A stretch of 64,000 nucleotides of DNA from Paradesertivirga mongoliensis (lineage in GTDB: Bacteria > Bacteroidota > Bacteroidia > Sphingobacteriales > Sphingobacteriaceae). A model generated the notes under the pieces. That model had not been told where the DNA came from. It saw only the letters and a program-made list of their open reading frames with translations, and did not search any database. A program made the position numbers and the translations under genes. Location: positions 1,000,181-1,064,180 of the forward strand of contig NZ_JAFMZO010000001.1 in the NCBI RefSeq assembly GCF_024436395.1, in the 5' to 3' direction. The first letter of the stretch is position 1. The number at the start of each line of letters is the position of its first letter. Positions 17,644 through 27,403 of this stretch are shown here, one piece after another.

Positions 17644-19737
17644 ATGAAAGAAGTAAAACCAGAAAATAAAAAACCGGCACGTAAACGCCCACCAGGGAAA
17701 AAGATAGTTCCGGCACCTCCAAAATTTAACATAATGTGGCTTTATGTAGCCATTATTATCGCATTGTTTGCGGTGCAGTATTTTTGGAATAGTTCCACCA
17801 CTAAACAGATAAACTATCAGGATTTTGAGACTAAAATGCTTGCAGCACGCGACGTGCAGAAGCTGGTTGCTTACAAAAGCAATGACCTGGTAATTGCTGA
17901 AGTCTACATTAAACCAGACAGGCTTAAGCTTCCAAAATATAAAGAGGTCCGTGGCGAGGGAAACAATTTTAATATGTCTCCCAATGGCGGTCCTCAGTAT
18001 AAATTCAACATTGGCTCGATAGAAAGTCTTGAGAAGAAGATTGCGGAAGCAGAAAAACACCTTCCTCCAGATCAACGGACACCCGTTATTCCGGAAAGCA
18101 GAGATAATTTCTGGGCAAGCTGGTTTATGTCGATCATTCTGCCGGTATTACTACTTATCGGTTTTTGGGTATTCATCATGCGCCGGATGGGCGGCGGAGC
18201 CGGTGGTGGCGCAGGCGGCCAGATCTTCAATATAGGAAAGTCAAAAGCGACCCTGTTTGATAAAGAATCGCAGGTTAATGTAACATTCAATGATGTAGCA
18301 GGCCTGGAAGAAGCCAAGTTAGAGGTTATGGAGATTGTCGATTTCCTTAAGAACCCTCAAAAATATACTAATCTGGGCGGTAAGATACCTAAGGGTGCAT
18401 TGTTAGTAGGTGCCCCGGGTACAGGAAAAACCTTGCTTGCAAAAGCCGTAGCAGGTGAAGCCCAGGTTCCGTTTTTCTCTTTATCCGGATCAGACTTCGT
18501 AGAGATGTTTGTTGGGGTGGGGGCATCACGCGTTCGTGATTTGTTCCGCCAGGCCAAAGACAAAGCGCCATGTATCATCTTTATTGATGAGATAGATGCC
18601 ATCGGACGTGCCAGAGGAAAGAATAATATTGTTGGTGGCAACGATGAACGCGAGAATACACTAAACCAGTTATTGGTTGAGATGGACGGGTTTGGTACCG
18701 ATTCTGGTATTATTATCATGGCAGCTACCAACCGCCCCGATGTGTTAGACTCAGCGCTTTTACGTCCGGGACGATTTGATAGACAGATATCAATCGATAA
18801 GCCAGATTTAGTAGGCCGCGAACAAATCTTCAAGGTTCACCTTGCGCCGATAAAGCTGGCAGAAGAAGTGGATCCTAAAAAACTTTCGGCTCAGACACCG
18901 GGTTTTGCAGGTGCAGAAATAGCTAACGTTTGTAACGAAGCTGCTCTCATTGCCGCTCGTAAAGATAAACCGGCTGTAGATATGCATGATTTCCAGGACG
19001 CTATCGACCGCGTGATCGGTGGTCTGGAGAAGAGAAACAAAATTATCTCTCCTGAAGAGAAACGAATTGTTGCATATCATGAAGCCGGCCACGCAATTGC
19101 CGGATGGTTCCTGGAGCATGCCGATCCTTTGGTAAAAGTTTCGATCGTTCCGCGCGGTGTTGCTGCACTCGGTTATGCCCAATATCTTCCCAAAGAGCAG
19201 TTCCTGTATACTACAGAACAACTTATTGATGGAATGTGTATGACGATGGGCGGCCGGGTTGCCGAAGATATTGTGTTTGGTAAGATCTCAACAGGTGCTC
19301 AGAACGATCTAGAGCGTATTACCAAACTATCATATGCCATGATCACCCTTTACGGGATGAATGACAAAGTAGGTAATATCTCTTTTAACGATCAGCAGGA
19401 TCAGTTTAATAAGCCATATTCCGAAAAAACATCCGAACTTATCGATGATGAAGTACGCAGCTTAATCAGCTCAGTATATGATCGTACCAAGGATCTGCTG
19501 AATGATAAGCGGGATGGATTGGAGAAGCTTGCTCAAAAGCTTCTTGAAAAAGAGATCCTTTTCCAGAGCGATTTGGAAGAAATACTCGGTAAGCGTCCGT
19601 TCGAAAACCGTACAACTTATGACGAGTTTGTAAATGGTGACGACAGCGGAAACCAATCTCTGGTAGCAGAAAATCTGCATCCCGAGCCAGTTGGCGACAC
19701 GACAGAGCCCTTGAAAAGCTCAGACACCGATTTATAA
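17644..19737 (+). CDS. ftsH: ATP-dependent zinc metalloprotease FtsH
   Basis: A 697-residue membrane-anchored AAA+ protease that degrades misfolded membrane and some regulatory proteins. Membrane segments lie at about residues 31-48 and 159-180 with a periplasmic part between. The AAA domain has Walker A GAPGTGKT (256-263), Walker [14 protein letters not shown] and the [23 protein letters not shown]. The zinc site is HEAGH (His479, His483). A Lys/Arg/Pro-rich N-terminal tail of 25 residues precedes the first segment. Terminator at 19757-19787. Confidence 0.97.
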   Translation: MKEVKPENKKPARKRPPGKKIVPAPPKFNIMWLYVAIIIALFAVQYFWNSSTTKQINYQDFETKMLAARDVQKLVAYKSNDLVIAEVYIKPDRLKLPKYKEVRGEGNNFNMSPNGGPQYKFNIGSIESLEKKIAEAEKHLPPDQRTPVIPESRDNFWASWFMSIILPVLLLIGFWVFIMRRMGGGAGGGAGGQIFNIGKSKATLFDKESQVNVTFNDVAGLEEAKLEVMEIVDFLKNPQKYTNLGGKIPKGALLVGAPGTGKTLLAKAVAGEAQVPFFSLSGSDFVEMFVGVGASRVRDLFRQAKDKAPCIIFIDEIDAIGRARGKNNIVGGNDERENTLNQLLVEMDGFGTDSGIIIMAATNRPDVLDSALLRPGRFDRQISIDKPDLVGREQIFKVHLAPIKLAEEVDPKKLSAQTPGFAGAEIANVCNEAALIAARKDKPAVDMHDFQDAIDRVIGGLEKRNKIISPEEKRIVAYHEAGHAIAGWFLEHADPLVKVSIVPRGVAALGYAQYLPKEQFLYTTEQLIDGMCMTMGGRVAEDIVFGKISTGAQNDLERITKLSYAMITLYGMNDKVGNISFNDQQDQFNKPYSEKTSELIDDEVRSLISSVYDRTKDLLNDKRDGLEKLAQKLLEKEILFQSDLEEILGKRPFENRTTYDEFVNGDDSGNQSLVAENLHPEPVGDTTEPLKSSDTDL

Positions 19738-19756
19738 TAAATCATTTTAAAAGCTG

Positions 19757-19787
19757 AAAGCCCTGGAATTACCGGGGCTTTTTCTTT
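19757..19787 (+). terminator. Intrinsic terminator after ftsH
   Basis: A 10-bp stem (AAAGCCCTGG with CCGGGGCTTT, one wobble pair) around a 5-nt loop is followed by TTCTTTG, 20 bp after the ftsH stop. Confidence 0.8.
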
Positions 19788-19823
19788 GAAATAAGCTTTA
19801 TATGCTTCACTTTTGTAATCGAA

Positions 19824-20465
19824 ATGAAAGAAACCACCTCCAGAGAAAAGATGCTCAAGAAGATACGTAAGGCTTTGTTGGAAAAGCGCGACAATCCGTA
19901 TCCAAATTTAGAGGAAACACCTTTATATGAAGATTACTCTGACTTGCTGGAAGTTCTTTTTGCCGAACAGCTTACCCTGGTTGCCGGTAAGTTCATTTTT
20001 TGCGAAGATGAGGTGCAGTTCATAGAAAATCTTCTTTTACTAGCCGACGAAAAAAGCTGGAGGAAAATTTATTGCTGGGAGCCGCCACTTCAGGAAGTGC
20101 TGAGTCAGTATGAATTTCCATTTTATAGCACCGACACCGACTTTTTGCAGGCAGAGGTAGGAATTACGCTGTGCGAATCTCTTGTAGCCCGTAATGGTAG
20201 CGTTTTGGTCTCTAACGGGAATGCGGCAGGCAGGCGTTTGAGCATTTATCCGCATCACCATGTTGTGGTAGCTTACACGTCGCAATTGGTGTTAGATTTG
20301 AAAGATGCCTTCAGGAATTTGAAAGTAAAATATGATGACAAGCTCCCCACCATGGTCTCGAACATCACTGGCCCAAGTCGTACCGCCGATATTGAGAAAA
20401 CACTTGTATTAGGCGCCCATGGTCCTAAAGAACTTATCGTGTTCCTATTAGACGACTCGATGTAA
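19824..20465 (+). CDS. lutC: LUD-domain protein (LutC/YkgG-like)
   Basis: A 213-residue LUD (DUF162) protein. Motifs of the family are TLCESLVARNGSVLVSNGNA and RRLSIYPHHHVVVAYTSQLV, and the end reads TADIEKTLVLGAHGPKELIV, which is the usual closing motif. LutC-type proteins work with LutA/LutB in L-lactate oxidation, but no such partner is present here, so the actual role is uncertain. Bacteroidota often place this gene next to ftsH. The symbol marks family membership only. Confidence 0.8.
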   Translation: MKETTSREKMLKKIRKALLEKRDNPYPNLEETPLYEDYSDLLEVLFAEQLTLVAGKFIFCEDEVQFIENLLLLADEKSWRKIYCWEPPLQEVLSQYEFPFYSTDTDFLQAEVGITLCESLVARNGSVLVSNGNAAGRRLSIYPHHHVVVAYTSQLVLDLKDAFRNLKVKYDDKLPTMVSNITGPSRTADIEKTLVLGAHGPKELIVFLLDDSM

Positions 20466-20836
20466 TATTTGGAAGGGTTCTGTATACTGCTTCGTTTTCT
20501 GCGGCCCGGCTATCCACTATAGTTTTTATTTGGCAGCCCTCCTCCTCGGCAATAAAAAGCTGCCGTTTCTATCCGGCTTAAAATGTTACAGTGCTATTCT
20601 ATCGGATACTTCTATCAAGTCCTCCGCTCGTCGGGACTTGTAATCTTAGGTCTTAATTTGGGACTTACAATCCCCTACATACAAACCAGACAGTCAAACA
20701 CCGACTCCTCGCTACCGCTGATTGACGGCTACTGTTGCTGCCCGGTTCATACGCCCAGACCAGTACCAAAATCGCCTAAAAGGACAAAAGGCGATACAAT
20801 TTTGTTGCACCGCCTTTCTCTATATTTACAAACGCG
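20466..20836. other. Gene-free interval with a REP-like hairpin repeat
   Basis: No convincing gene is seen in these 371 bp; an 85-codon frame at 20583-20840 has no recognisable content and runs into the infB end. Two near-copies of GGGACTT..AATC lie at 20633-20646 and 20660-20673. They can pair as a hairpin (GGGA-C-TTGTAA with TTACAATCCC, one bulge). This looks like a decayed palindromic (REP-like) repeat. Confidence 0.4.
20768..20825 (-). terminator. Probable intrinsic terminator after infB
   Basis: Reading the reverse strand, AAAGGCG and CGCCTTT (loop of 17 nt) pair and are followed by TGTCCTTTT. An alternative stem ATCGCC/GGCGAT follows. Both lie just after the infB stop at 20837. The long loops make the call moderate. 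Confidence 0.5.
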
Positions 20837-23800
20837 TTAGAGTTTCCTCTTAACTTCCACCTGTTCGTAGGCTTCAACAATATCGCCTTCTTTAATATCA
20901 TTAAAGTTTTGGATGTTCAAACCGCACTCATATCCTTTAGAAACCTCTTTCACGTCGTCTTTGAAACGTTTTAACGATGCAAGCTCGCCAGTGTAAACTA
21001 CTACGCCATCGCGTATGATTCTGATCTTACTGTTCCGGTTAATTTTACCGTCAAGTACCATACAACCGGCAATCGTACCAACTTTGCTAATTTTGAAGGT
21101 TTCGCGAATCTCAACGTTCGCCGTGATCTGCTCTTCAAACTCAGGCGCAAGCATACCTTCCATGGCAGCCTTCACTTCGTTTATCGCATCGTATATGATA
21201 GAATATAAGCGGATGTCGATCTCTTCCTGCTCAGCAAGCTTACGTGCGCCGCTTGACGGACGAACCTGGAAGCCTATGATAATCGCGTCAGAAGCTGAAG
21301 CCAGCAACACATCAGATTCTGAAATCTGACCTACCGACTTATGGATAATATTGACCTGGATCTGCTCTGTAGACAACTTCAATAAAGAGTCTGACAATGC
21401 CTCGATAGAACCGTCCACATCACCTTTTACAATGATATTAAGCTCCTTAAAGTTGCCGATCGCCAAACGACGGCCAATTTCATCAAGGGTAATATGTTTC
21501 TGAGTACGCAAGCCTTGTTCGCGCTGTAACTGCAAACGTTTATTTGCAATCTCTCTCGCTTCAACCTCACTAGCCAGCGCATTAAATTTATCACCTGCGG
21601 TAGGAGCGCCTTGCATACCAAGAACCTGAACCGGAGTTGAAGGCCCGGCCTTGTCAACTTTCTGACCGCGTTCGTTGGTTAAGGCTTTTACTTTACCACT
21701 AAAACTTCCTGCTAAAATTGGATCGCCCACTCTAAGAGTTCCGGCCTGGATGAGAACTGTTGTTACTATACCACGCCCTTTATCTAAAGCAGCTTCAATC
21801 ACTGTACCTGTAGCCCGCTTGTTCGGATTAGCTTTGAGCTCTAAAAGCTCTGCTTCCAGCAATACTTTTTCAAGTAGTAAATCAACGCCCATACCTGTTT
21901 TACCAGATATCTCTTGTGATTGATACTTTCCGCCCCAATCCTCTACCAGGATATTCATTGCAGATAACTGCTCACGGATTTTATCAGAATTGGCACCGGG
22001 TTTATCCACCTTACTGAAGGCAAATACAATCGGAACTCCTGCTGCCTGAGCATGATTTATAGCTTCGCGCGTCTGAGGCATCACTGCATCGTCTGCTGCA
22101 ATTACAATAATTACAATGTCGGTTACCTGAGCACCACGAGCACGCATCGCCGTAAAGGCTTCGTGACCTGGTGTATCCAGGAATGTTATTTTACGGCCGT
22201 CTTCAAGAGTCACCTCATAGGCGCCGATGTGCTGTGTTATACCACCAGCTTCGCCACCCAGAACGTTGGTTTTACGTACAAAGTCGAGTAGAGATGTTTT
22301 ACCATGATCCACGTGGCCCATCACAGTTACGATTGGAGCGCGTGGTATTAAAGCCTCTTCGTTATCTTCCTGCTCCAGGCTGGCTTCTTCATCTTCAGGT
22401 TTAACAAACTCGATGACGTATCCAAACTCATCGGCTACAATGGTTAAGGTCTCTGCATCCAGACGCTGATTGATCGATACGAACATACCCAGGCTCATAC
22501 ATGTAGAGATTACCTGGGTTACAGGAACGTCCATCATGCTGGCCAGTTCATTTGCCGTTACAAACTCGGTAGTTTTAAGAACTTTGGATTGCAACTCGTT
22601 TTCTAAAGCAGCATCTTCAGCAGATTGAGCTACGTCATCACGTTTTTGACGACGGAATTTGGCCCGCTGAGCAAACTTTCCAGATTTACCAGCGCCGCTT
22701 AAGCGTGCCAGAGTTGCTTTAATCTGATCTTGTATTTCTTTTTCTGATGGTTCTTCTTTCGAGCCGCTTGCCGCGCGCTCACCCATTTGCTGTTTTCTGC
22801 CTCTGAAGTCAGGACGTCCGGGGTGTTGTGATTTGTTTTCAGAACCTGGCCCGGTGGTTGGGCGTGTTCCCGGCTGACCCGGAGTGGCAGGACGAGGCGT
22901 CTGACCTTGTCCAAATTGTCCCTGAGGTGCTTGTCCCGGCTGCCCTTCTTTACGTTTACGCTTACGTTTATGATCGTTACCCGTTACGTTCGAAGATGAA
23001 GCTACAGGCTGATCTTTCCTGCGATTTGATTGTTGCGATGATAGATCAATTTTACCGATAACGTTAGGCCCGCTAAGGCGTTGTGCCTTCGCCCGGATTA
23101 CATCATCTGCTTCGTCTTCAATTGGCGCGGCAGGTGTTGCAGGTGCTGCAGGTGCTGCAGTCTGTTCAGCCACCGGAGGTTCCGGTGTAGCCACTGGTTC
23201 GGGCAGGGGAGTTTCTTTAACAGGCTCTTCGACCGCTTTTGGCTCTGCTGCGGGTTCCGGCGTAACTATTGGCTTAACCTCTTCCTTAACAGGTTCCTGT
23301 TTAATTTCGGGCTCTGGTGTTGGTGCTGGCTCTGGTGCTTTCGCTTCAGGTTCAGGACTGGCGACAGGTTTTTCCCCTTTACCTTCTTCTTTATTCTCAG
23401 AACGCCCTTTGTTATTAAGGGCGTCTAAATCTATTTTACCTACTACTTTAACTCCAGGCAGTGAACTTTCGTCCTGAGCTGGTTTTGGCTCTGGCTCTGG
23501 CTTTGGTTCCGGTTTTGGCTTTTCGGATGGTGACGGGATAAAAGAACCTGTATTTTTAATCAGGATCTCCTCATGTTCAAAATCACTTCCCCGGCGAGGT
23601 TCTTGTTTTTCAGGTGCAGAAGGCGGCACATCGTCACGACGTATTTTTCCGATAACAATTTGTCTCGCTTCCTCCCGAACGATTTTATCGCCCTGGTACT
23701 CTTTCAAAAGAGCTTCGTACATCTCCTCGGTGAGCTTCGTATTTGGCTTAGGATCTACCTTATAGCCCTTTTTTGTTAAAGACTCTACCGCGGTTGACAA

Positions 23801-23857
23801 GCCGATATTCAGCTCCTTTGCAGCTTTGAGTAAGTTTATGCTTTTACCTTCTGACAT
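20837..23857 (-). CDS. infB: Translation initiation factor IF-2
   Basis: A 1006-residue GTPase that places initiator tRNA on the 30S subunit. The N-terminus has an IF2_N-type motif ([20 protein letters not shown]), then about 330 residues of Pro/Glu/Lys/Ala- and later Gly/Gln/Arg-rich low complexity, a second IF2_N ([19 protein letters not shown]) and the G domain with [25 protein letters not shown] and [10 protein letters not shown]. Domains II-IV follow to [18 protein letters not shown]. It is the third gene of rimP-nusA-infB. Confidence 0.97.
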   Translation of the reverse strand: MSEGKSINLLKAAKELNIGLSTAVESLTKKGYKVDPKPNTKLTEEMYEALLKEYQGDKIVREEARQIVIGKIRRDDVPPSAPEKQEPRRGSDFEHEEILIKNTGSFIPSPSEKPKPEPKPEPEPKPAQDESSLPGVKVVGKIDLDALNNKGRSENKEEGKGEKPVASPEPEAKAPEPAPTPEPEIKQEPVKEEVKPIVTPEPAAEPKAVEEPVKETPLPEPVATPEPPVAEQTAAPAAPATPAAPIEDEADDVIRAKAQRLSGPNVIGKIDLSSQQSNRRKDQPVASSSNVTGNDHKRKRKRKEGQPGQAPQGQFGQGQTPRPATPGQPGTRPTTGPGSENKSQHPGRPDFRGRKQQMGERAASGSKEEPSEKEIQDQIKATLARLSGAGKSGKFAQRAKFRRQKRDDVAQSAEDAALENELQSKVLKTTEFVTANELASMMDVPVTQVISTCMSLGMFVSINQRLDAETLTIVADEFGYVIEFVKPEDEEASLEQEDNEEALIPRAPIVTVMGHVDHGKTSLLDFVRKTNVLGGEAGGITQHIGAYEVTLEDGRKITFLDTPGHEAFTAMRARGAQVTDIVIIVIAADDAVMPQTREAINHAQAAGVPIVFAFSKVDKPGANSDKIREQLSAMNILVEDWGGKYQSQEISGKTGMGVDLLLEKVLLEAELLELKANPNKRATGTVIEAALDKGRGIVTTVLIQAGTLRVGDPILAGSFSGKVKALTNERGQKVDKAGPSTPVQVLGMQGAPTAGDKFNALASEVEAREIANKRLQLQREQGLRTQKHITLDEIGRRLAIGNFKELNIIVKGDVDGSIEALSDSLLKLSTEQIQVNIIHKSVGQISESDVLLASASDAIIIGFQVRPSSGARKLAEQEEIDIRLYSIIYDAINEVKAAMEGMLAPEFEEQITANVEIRETFKISKVGTIAGCMVLDGKINRNSKIRIIRDGVVVYTGELASLKRFKDDVKEVSKGYECGLNIQNFNDIKEGDIVEAYEQVEVKRKL

Positions 23858-23938
23858 TAAAAAAAATTACCTCTTAAAAAATTTGTACAAAAGTACGTTT
23901 TTATATTGTTATTGAACAGCTAAACATGCCTAAAGTGT

Positions 23939-25174
23939 TTATTCAAATTCGGCTCTCAATATTGCTACTACTTCTTTTACTGTGCTTTCCTCTAAATCGG
24001 TGCGTCTTACCAGTTCGTCGACAGATAGCTCGATAACTGATTTGGCGGTATCTAAGCCGATTCTCTTAAATTCATCAATAATCCAGCCATCAATTTCGTC
24101 TGAAAATTCTTCTAAGTCTACATCTTCGTCATCTACGTCAGATTCTCTGTAAACATCAATCTCATAACCGGTAAGCTTACCAGCAAGTTTGATATTATGG
24201 CCGCCTCTTCCAATGGCTAAAGAGACCTGATCGGGCTTCAAATATACAGCCGCTCTTTTATCTTCATCATCCAGTTTTATTGTCGTGATTTTTGCAGGGC
24301 TTAACGCACGTTGAATATATAAAGAATTGTTATTGGTGTAATTGATCACATCAATATTTTCATTTTTAAGTTCGCGCACTATCCCGTGTATACGCGAGCC
24401 TTTCATTCCAACGCAAGCTCCAACAGGGTCTATTCTGTCGTCGTAAGATTCAACCGCAACTTTAGCGCGTTCGCCTGGTTCGCGGACGATCTTTTTGATG
24501 GTGATTAACCCGTCGAATATTTCGGGAACCTCCATTTCGAATAATCTTTGCAAGAATTCCGGAGCAGTACGCGAAATGATGATTTTAGGATTAGCGTTGA
24601 TCATCTCAACCTTCGAGATCACTGCACGAAGCGAATCGCCTTTTTTGAAATAATCGGCAGGGATTTGCTCTGTTTTCGGCATGATCAACTCGTTGCCCTC
24701 ATCGTCAAGCACCAATGTTTCTTTTTTCCAAACCTGATAAACCTCGCCGGTTATTATTTCACCTACTCTGTCTTTGTATTTTTTAAAGATCTCGTCTTTC
24801 TCAAGCTCAAGAATTTTTGATACCAGAGTTTGACGGGCAGCCAGGATTGCCCGGCGGCCAAAGCTCTCTAGAGTTATTTGTTCTATAAAATCGTCGCCAA
24901 CTTCTAAATCAGGATCAATTTTATGTACTTCAGCAAGTTCAATTTCCAGATCATCATCCTCAGAAAATCCATCTTCCATCACGGTTCTAGTACGCCAGAT
25001 CTCCAAATCCCCATTGTCAGGATTCACAATTACGTCGCAATTCTCATCAGTTCCGTACTTTTTACGGATCATGCTGCGAAAAACTTCCTCCAGAACGCTA
25101 ATAACCGTCGGCCTGTCAATGTTTTTGAAATCTTTGAATTCCTGAAAGGAATCAATTAAATTAATATTGCTCAT
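23939..25174 (-). CDS. nusA: Transcription termination/antitermination factor NusA
   Basis: A 411-residue NusA with the N-terminal RNA-polymerase-binding domain (LIDSFQEFKDFKNIDRPTVI), an S1 domain (GEIITGEVYQVWKKETLVLD), and two KH domains (DPVGACVGMKGSRIHGIVRE and VSLAIGRGGHNIKLAGKLTG). The C-terminal part is short and ends in one HhH-like segment (ELVRRTDLEESTVKEVVAIL), without the two acidic repeats of Escherichia coli NusA. It starts 3 bp after the rimP stop. Confidence 0.96.
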   Translation of the reverse strand: MSNINLIDSFQEFKDFKNIDRPTVISVLEEVFRSMIRKKYGTDENCDVIVNPDNGDLEIWRTRTVMEDGFSEDDDLEIELAEVHKIDPDLEVGDDFIEQITLESFGRRAILAARQTLVSKILELEKDEIFKKYKDRVGEIITGEVYQVWKKETLVLDDEGNELIMPKTEQIPADYFKKGDSLRAVISKVEMINANPKIIISRTAPEFLQRLFEMEVPEIFDGLITIKKIVREPGERAKVAVESYDDRIDPVGACVGMKGSRIHGIVRELKNENIDVINYTNNNSLYIQRALSPAKITTIKLDDEDKRAAVYLKPDQVSLAIGRGGHNIKLAGKLTGYEIDVYRESDVDDEDVDLEEFSDEIDGWIIDEFKRIGLDTAKSVIELSVDELVRRTDLEESTVKEVVAILRAEFE

Positions 25175-25177
25175 TTT

Positions 25178-25642
25178 CTACTTAAATGAAATTAAAACCT
25201 TTGTTTCTGTTATCTCATTAAAAGGGATAAAACTTTCTCTAAGTTCAGCTTTCTTCCCTTTTTCTTTAATCTTTTCTTCTATGATAATGCCTTCGTCGTT
25301 AAAACTTACGAGTTTTCCCTCGCGTATTTTCGAATCAAGCGACTTAACGCCAACGTTACGGCCTATGTTTTTTTGATATTGGCGCATTAATGTTAAAGGA
25401 GTATCAAGTCCCGGAGATGACACCTCCAGGTTATAGGCCTCCTCAATTACGTTCTCTTCTTCCAAATGATATCCAACATGGCGGCTTATTGCTGCACAAT
25501 CGCCTACCGCAATCCCATTATCGCCGTCGACCAGAATTATAAGCTTTCCGTTTGGATGCATTTTAACATTTACCAGGAACAGCTCGGGTCTGTCGGCAAT
25601 TTTCTCTTCAACTAAATCAATTACCCTTTGCTCAATATTCAT
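25178..25642 (-). CDS. rimP: Ribosome maturation factor RimP
   Basis: A 154-residue RimP needed for 30S assembly. Typical motifs are LVNVKMHPNGKLIILVDGDN, GDCAAISRHVGYHLEEEN, and AYNLEVSSPGLDTPL. It is the first gene of rimP-nusA-infB, as in most bacteria. Its leader holds a Bacteroidota promoter and a terminator-like hairpin. Confidence 0.95.
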   Translation of the reverse strand: MNIEQRVIDLVEEKIADRPELFLVNVKMHPNGKLIILVDGDNGIAVGDCAAISRHVGYHLEEENVIEEAYNLEVSSPGLDTPLTLMRQYQKNIGRNVGVKSLDSKIREGKLVSFNDEGIIIEEKIKEKGKKAELRESFIPFNEITETKVLISFK

Positions 25643-25663
25643 TTAATGCCTACAAAAAGTACC

Positions 25664-25694
25664 TAAAATAAAAGAGGGGACACACGTCCCCTCT
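25664..25694 (-). terminator. Terminator-like hairpin in the rimP-nusA-infB leader
   Basis: On the reverse strand AGAGGGGAC, loop GTGT and GTCCCCTCT form a perfect 9-bp stem followed by TTTATTTTA. It lies only a few bases after the expected transcription start and before the rimP ATG, so it may be an attenuator or a 5' stabilising hairpin. Confidence 0.75.
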
Positions 25695-25705
25695 CTTCAG
25701 ATATG

Positions 25706-25733
25706 CAAATATAAAATTTTTTATTGGTACAAA
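25706..25733 (-). promoter_or_regulatory. Promoter for rimP-nusA-infB
   Basis: The reverse strand has TTTG (25730-25733), a 16-bp spacer and TATATTTG (25706-25713), a good match to the Bacteroidota sigma-A consensus. The expected start is near 25699, just before the hairpin. Confidence 0.65.
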
Positions 25734-25835
25734 GAGAATTTTTGATACGCAAAATTTTGACGGACTGAACTAATTAAAGGCTTAGATCTTAAACTTAAAC
25801 GAAATTTATATGTTGTACTGTAAAATAAAGCTGCA

Positions 25836-26174
25836 ATGAAACTAATTATTGAAATTTTATTAATGGGCGTGGCAGTGGCAGTTGCCGCCTTTTTATTGCC
25901 CGGTGTACAGGTAAATGGTTTTTTAAGCGCTATTATAGCCGGAGTGTTGATTGCTCTTGCCAATGCAACCATCGGCACCATTTTGAGACTGCTTACGTTT
26001 CCCATCAATATTTTAACGCTGGGGATAATGTCTTTTATTATTACGGTGTTGATGGTGTTGCTGGTAGATAGCCTCATGGACGGATTTAACACCGATGGTT
26101 TCTTTTCAGCCTTGCTTTTCGCGATTGTGCTGGCGCTAATCAAAATGGTTTTCGGAATGTTCAGCCGCGACTAG
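25836..26174 (+). CDS. Phage-holin-family/4TMS membrane protein
   Basis: A 112-residue very hydrophobic protein with four predicted membrane segments (about 4-22, 28-47, 56-77 and 88-108). Motifs FLLPGVQVNGFLSAIIAGVL, LLTFPINILTLGIMSFII and DSLMDGFNTDGFFSAL are those of the four-TM mycobacterial-phage-holin-like family (PF04020 by appearance). These are ordinary chromosomal genes of unknown role; no phage genes are near. It overlaps the convergent TlpA-like gene by 4 bp. Confidence 0.85.
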   Translation: MKLIIEILLMGVAVAVAAFLLPGVQVNGFLSAIIAGVLIALANATIGTILRLLTFPINILTLGIMSFIITVLMVLLVDSLMDGFNTDGFFSALLFAIVLALIKMVFGMFSRD

Positions 26175-27403
26175 CCTTCCTTTAGCAAAAGCTGTATCCG
26201 CTTTTCAAATTCGGCTGTAAGATCGGTATAGTGCTTGCCTGTCCCCGGGCCGCTAAAACCGGTATGAATAGTGCGCACCAGCCCTTTTTTATCTATTATA
26301 ATAGTGGTAGGAAATGCCTTGAATTCGTTTAGCGAGGGCATGCTTTTTAATACTTCTTTATTGGTAAACCCGGTAACAAGCAGCGGGTAGCCGATGTTAA
26401 ACCTTTGTTTCAACTGTTGTACCCTGGTTTTGGCTGTTTGAAAATCAGAGCTGCGCTCGTAGGCCAGGCCTACGATCTCTACACCCTTAGTTTTGTATTC
26501 TCTGTAAAAGGGGGCCAAAAATGCTGTTTCGTCCATGCAGTTGGGGCACCATGAACCGAGAAATTGAATGATAACAACCTTGTTTCTGAATCGTGGATCA
26601 CTTAGCGAAACTTTATTTCCTTCGAGGTCAGGAAATGTAAAGGAGATCCTGTTTTCGCCCGGCTTTAACTTTGTCAGCGAATAGGCATCGGGGAGGCTTG
26701 CGTTTTGATCCTTTTCCGCCTGCCAGTTTTCGATTGAGGTCAGTCCGGAATGAAACTTTCCATCCACAATCCTGTCGTTCTTAATAGTGCCTGTGAAAAG
26801 ATAGGCATTCGAACCATCGAAGGTAGATAAGTATACTTTATTGTCGCGTATTGTACCTTCAAGAAAGCGGTAATCTCCGGTGCTTGTTAGAAACGTGCCA
26901 GTGAGTTTTTTGCCTTCGTAAGTAAATTCGCCTACAGCAAGTGTAGAATCGCTTCCTGCGGGATCCTTAAATATGGTAGACCAGCGGCCCTGGATATCGA
27001 CTTCAGGTGTCAGGTTTTCTTCTTCAAAAAAGCGCCATTCGACCCCTGGTTCTGCACTGAATTTCATCGCAGGATGTTTGTTAGGAAGATATTTTATCCA
27101 TTTGCCCTGTAATCCATCGCTTGAGAACTTTGCCCTGATCTCAGAATCAAAAAGCGGTAATTTTACGAAAAGTGAATCGGCGGTTCGTGTGATATTTTCT
27201 ACTTTAAACCGGTCTTTGCCATTAATAATATGGATAGTCGGGCTGTCATCAGGACCGCTAAGTTCGAAGTTAAATGGAATCTCTGTCCCGTTGCTGGTTT
27301 CTAATACGGCTCGCCAGATGCCTTTGTGTAGCTGATCAGAACTGTTGCAGCCTGCAAATATCAGACAGATAAGAAGGATAAAAAAGGCCGGTAGTGCTTT
27401 CAT
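26171..27403 (-). CDS. TlpA-like thioredoxin-fold lipoprotein
   Basis: A 410-residue lipoprotein (MKALPAFFILLICLIFAGCN, lipid Cys at residue 19). Residues 25-240 are beta-rich and not recognised beyond similarity to N-terminal regions of other Bacteroidota thioredoxin-like proteins. Residues 255-405 are a redoxin domain with the active site CPNC in QFLGSWCPNCMDETAF and the cis-Pro region FPTTIIIDKKG. It probably reduces or isomerises disulfides in the periplasm. Its start overlaps the acyl-CoA dehydrogenase stop by 4 bp (translational coupling). Confidence 0.87.
   Translation of the reverse strand: MKALPAFFILLICLIFAGCNSSDQLHKGIWRAVLETSNGTEIPFNFELSGPDDSPTIHIINGKDRFKVENITRTADSLFVKLPLFDSEIRAKFSSDGLQGKWIKYLPNKHPAMKFSAEPGVEWRFFEEENLTPEVDIQGRWSTIFKDPAGSDSTLAVGEFTYEGKKLTGTFLTSTGDYRFLEGTIRDNKVYLSTFDGSNAYLFTGTIKNDRIVDGKFHSGLTSIENWQAEKDQNASLPDAYSLTKLKPGENRISFTFPDLEGNKVSLSDPRFRNKVVIIQFLGSWCPNCMDETAFLAPFYREYKTKGVEIVGLAYERSSDFQTAKTRVQQLKQRFNIGYPLLVTGFTNKEVLKSMPSLNEFKAFPTTIIIDKKGLVRTIHTGFSGPGTGKHYTDLTAEFEKRIQLLLKEG

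Noticed and set aside
20583..20840. Open frame of 85 codons in the infB/LUD gap
   Set aside because: It has no family features, covers the hairpin repeat and the infB terminator, and ends over the infB stop.
23081..23428. Forward Cys/Trp/Arg-rich open frame opposite infB
   Set aside because: It mirrors the Pro/Glu/Ala-rich repeat of IF-2 and has implausible composition.
25836..26174. Prophage signal from a 'holin family' gene
   Set aside because: The four-TM holin-like family is an ordinary chromosomal family; no lysin, structural or integrase genes are near.
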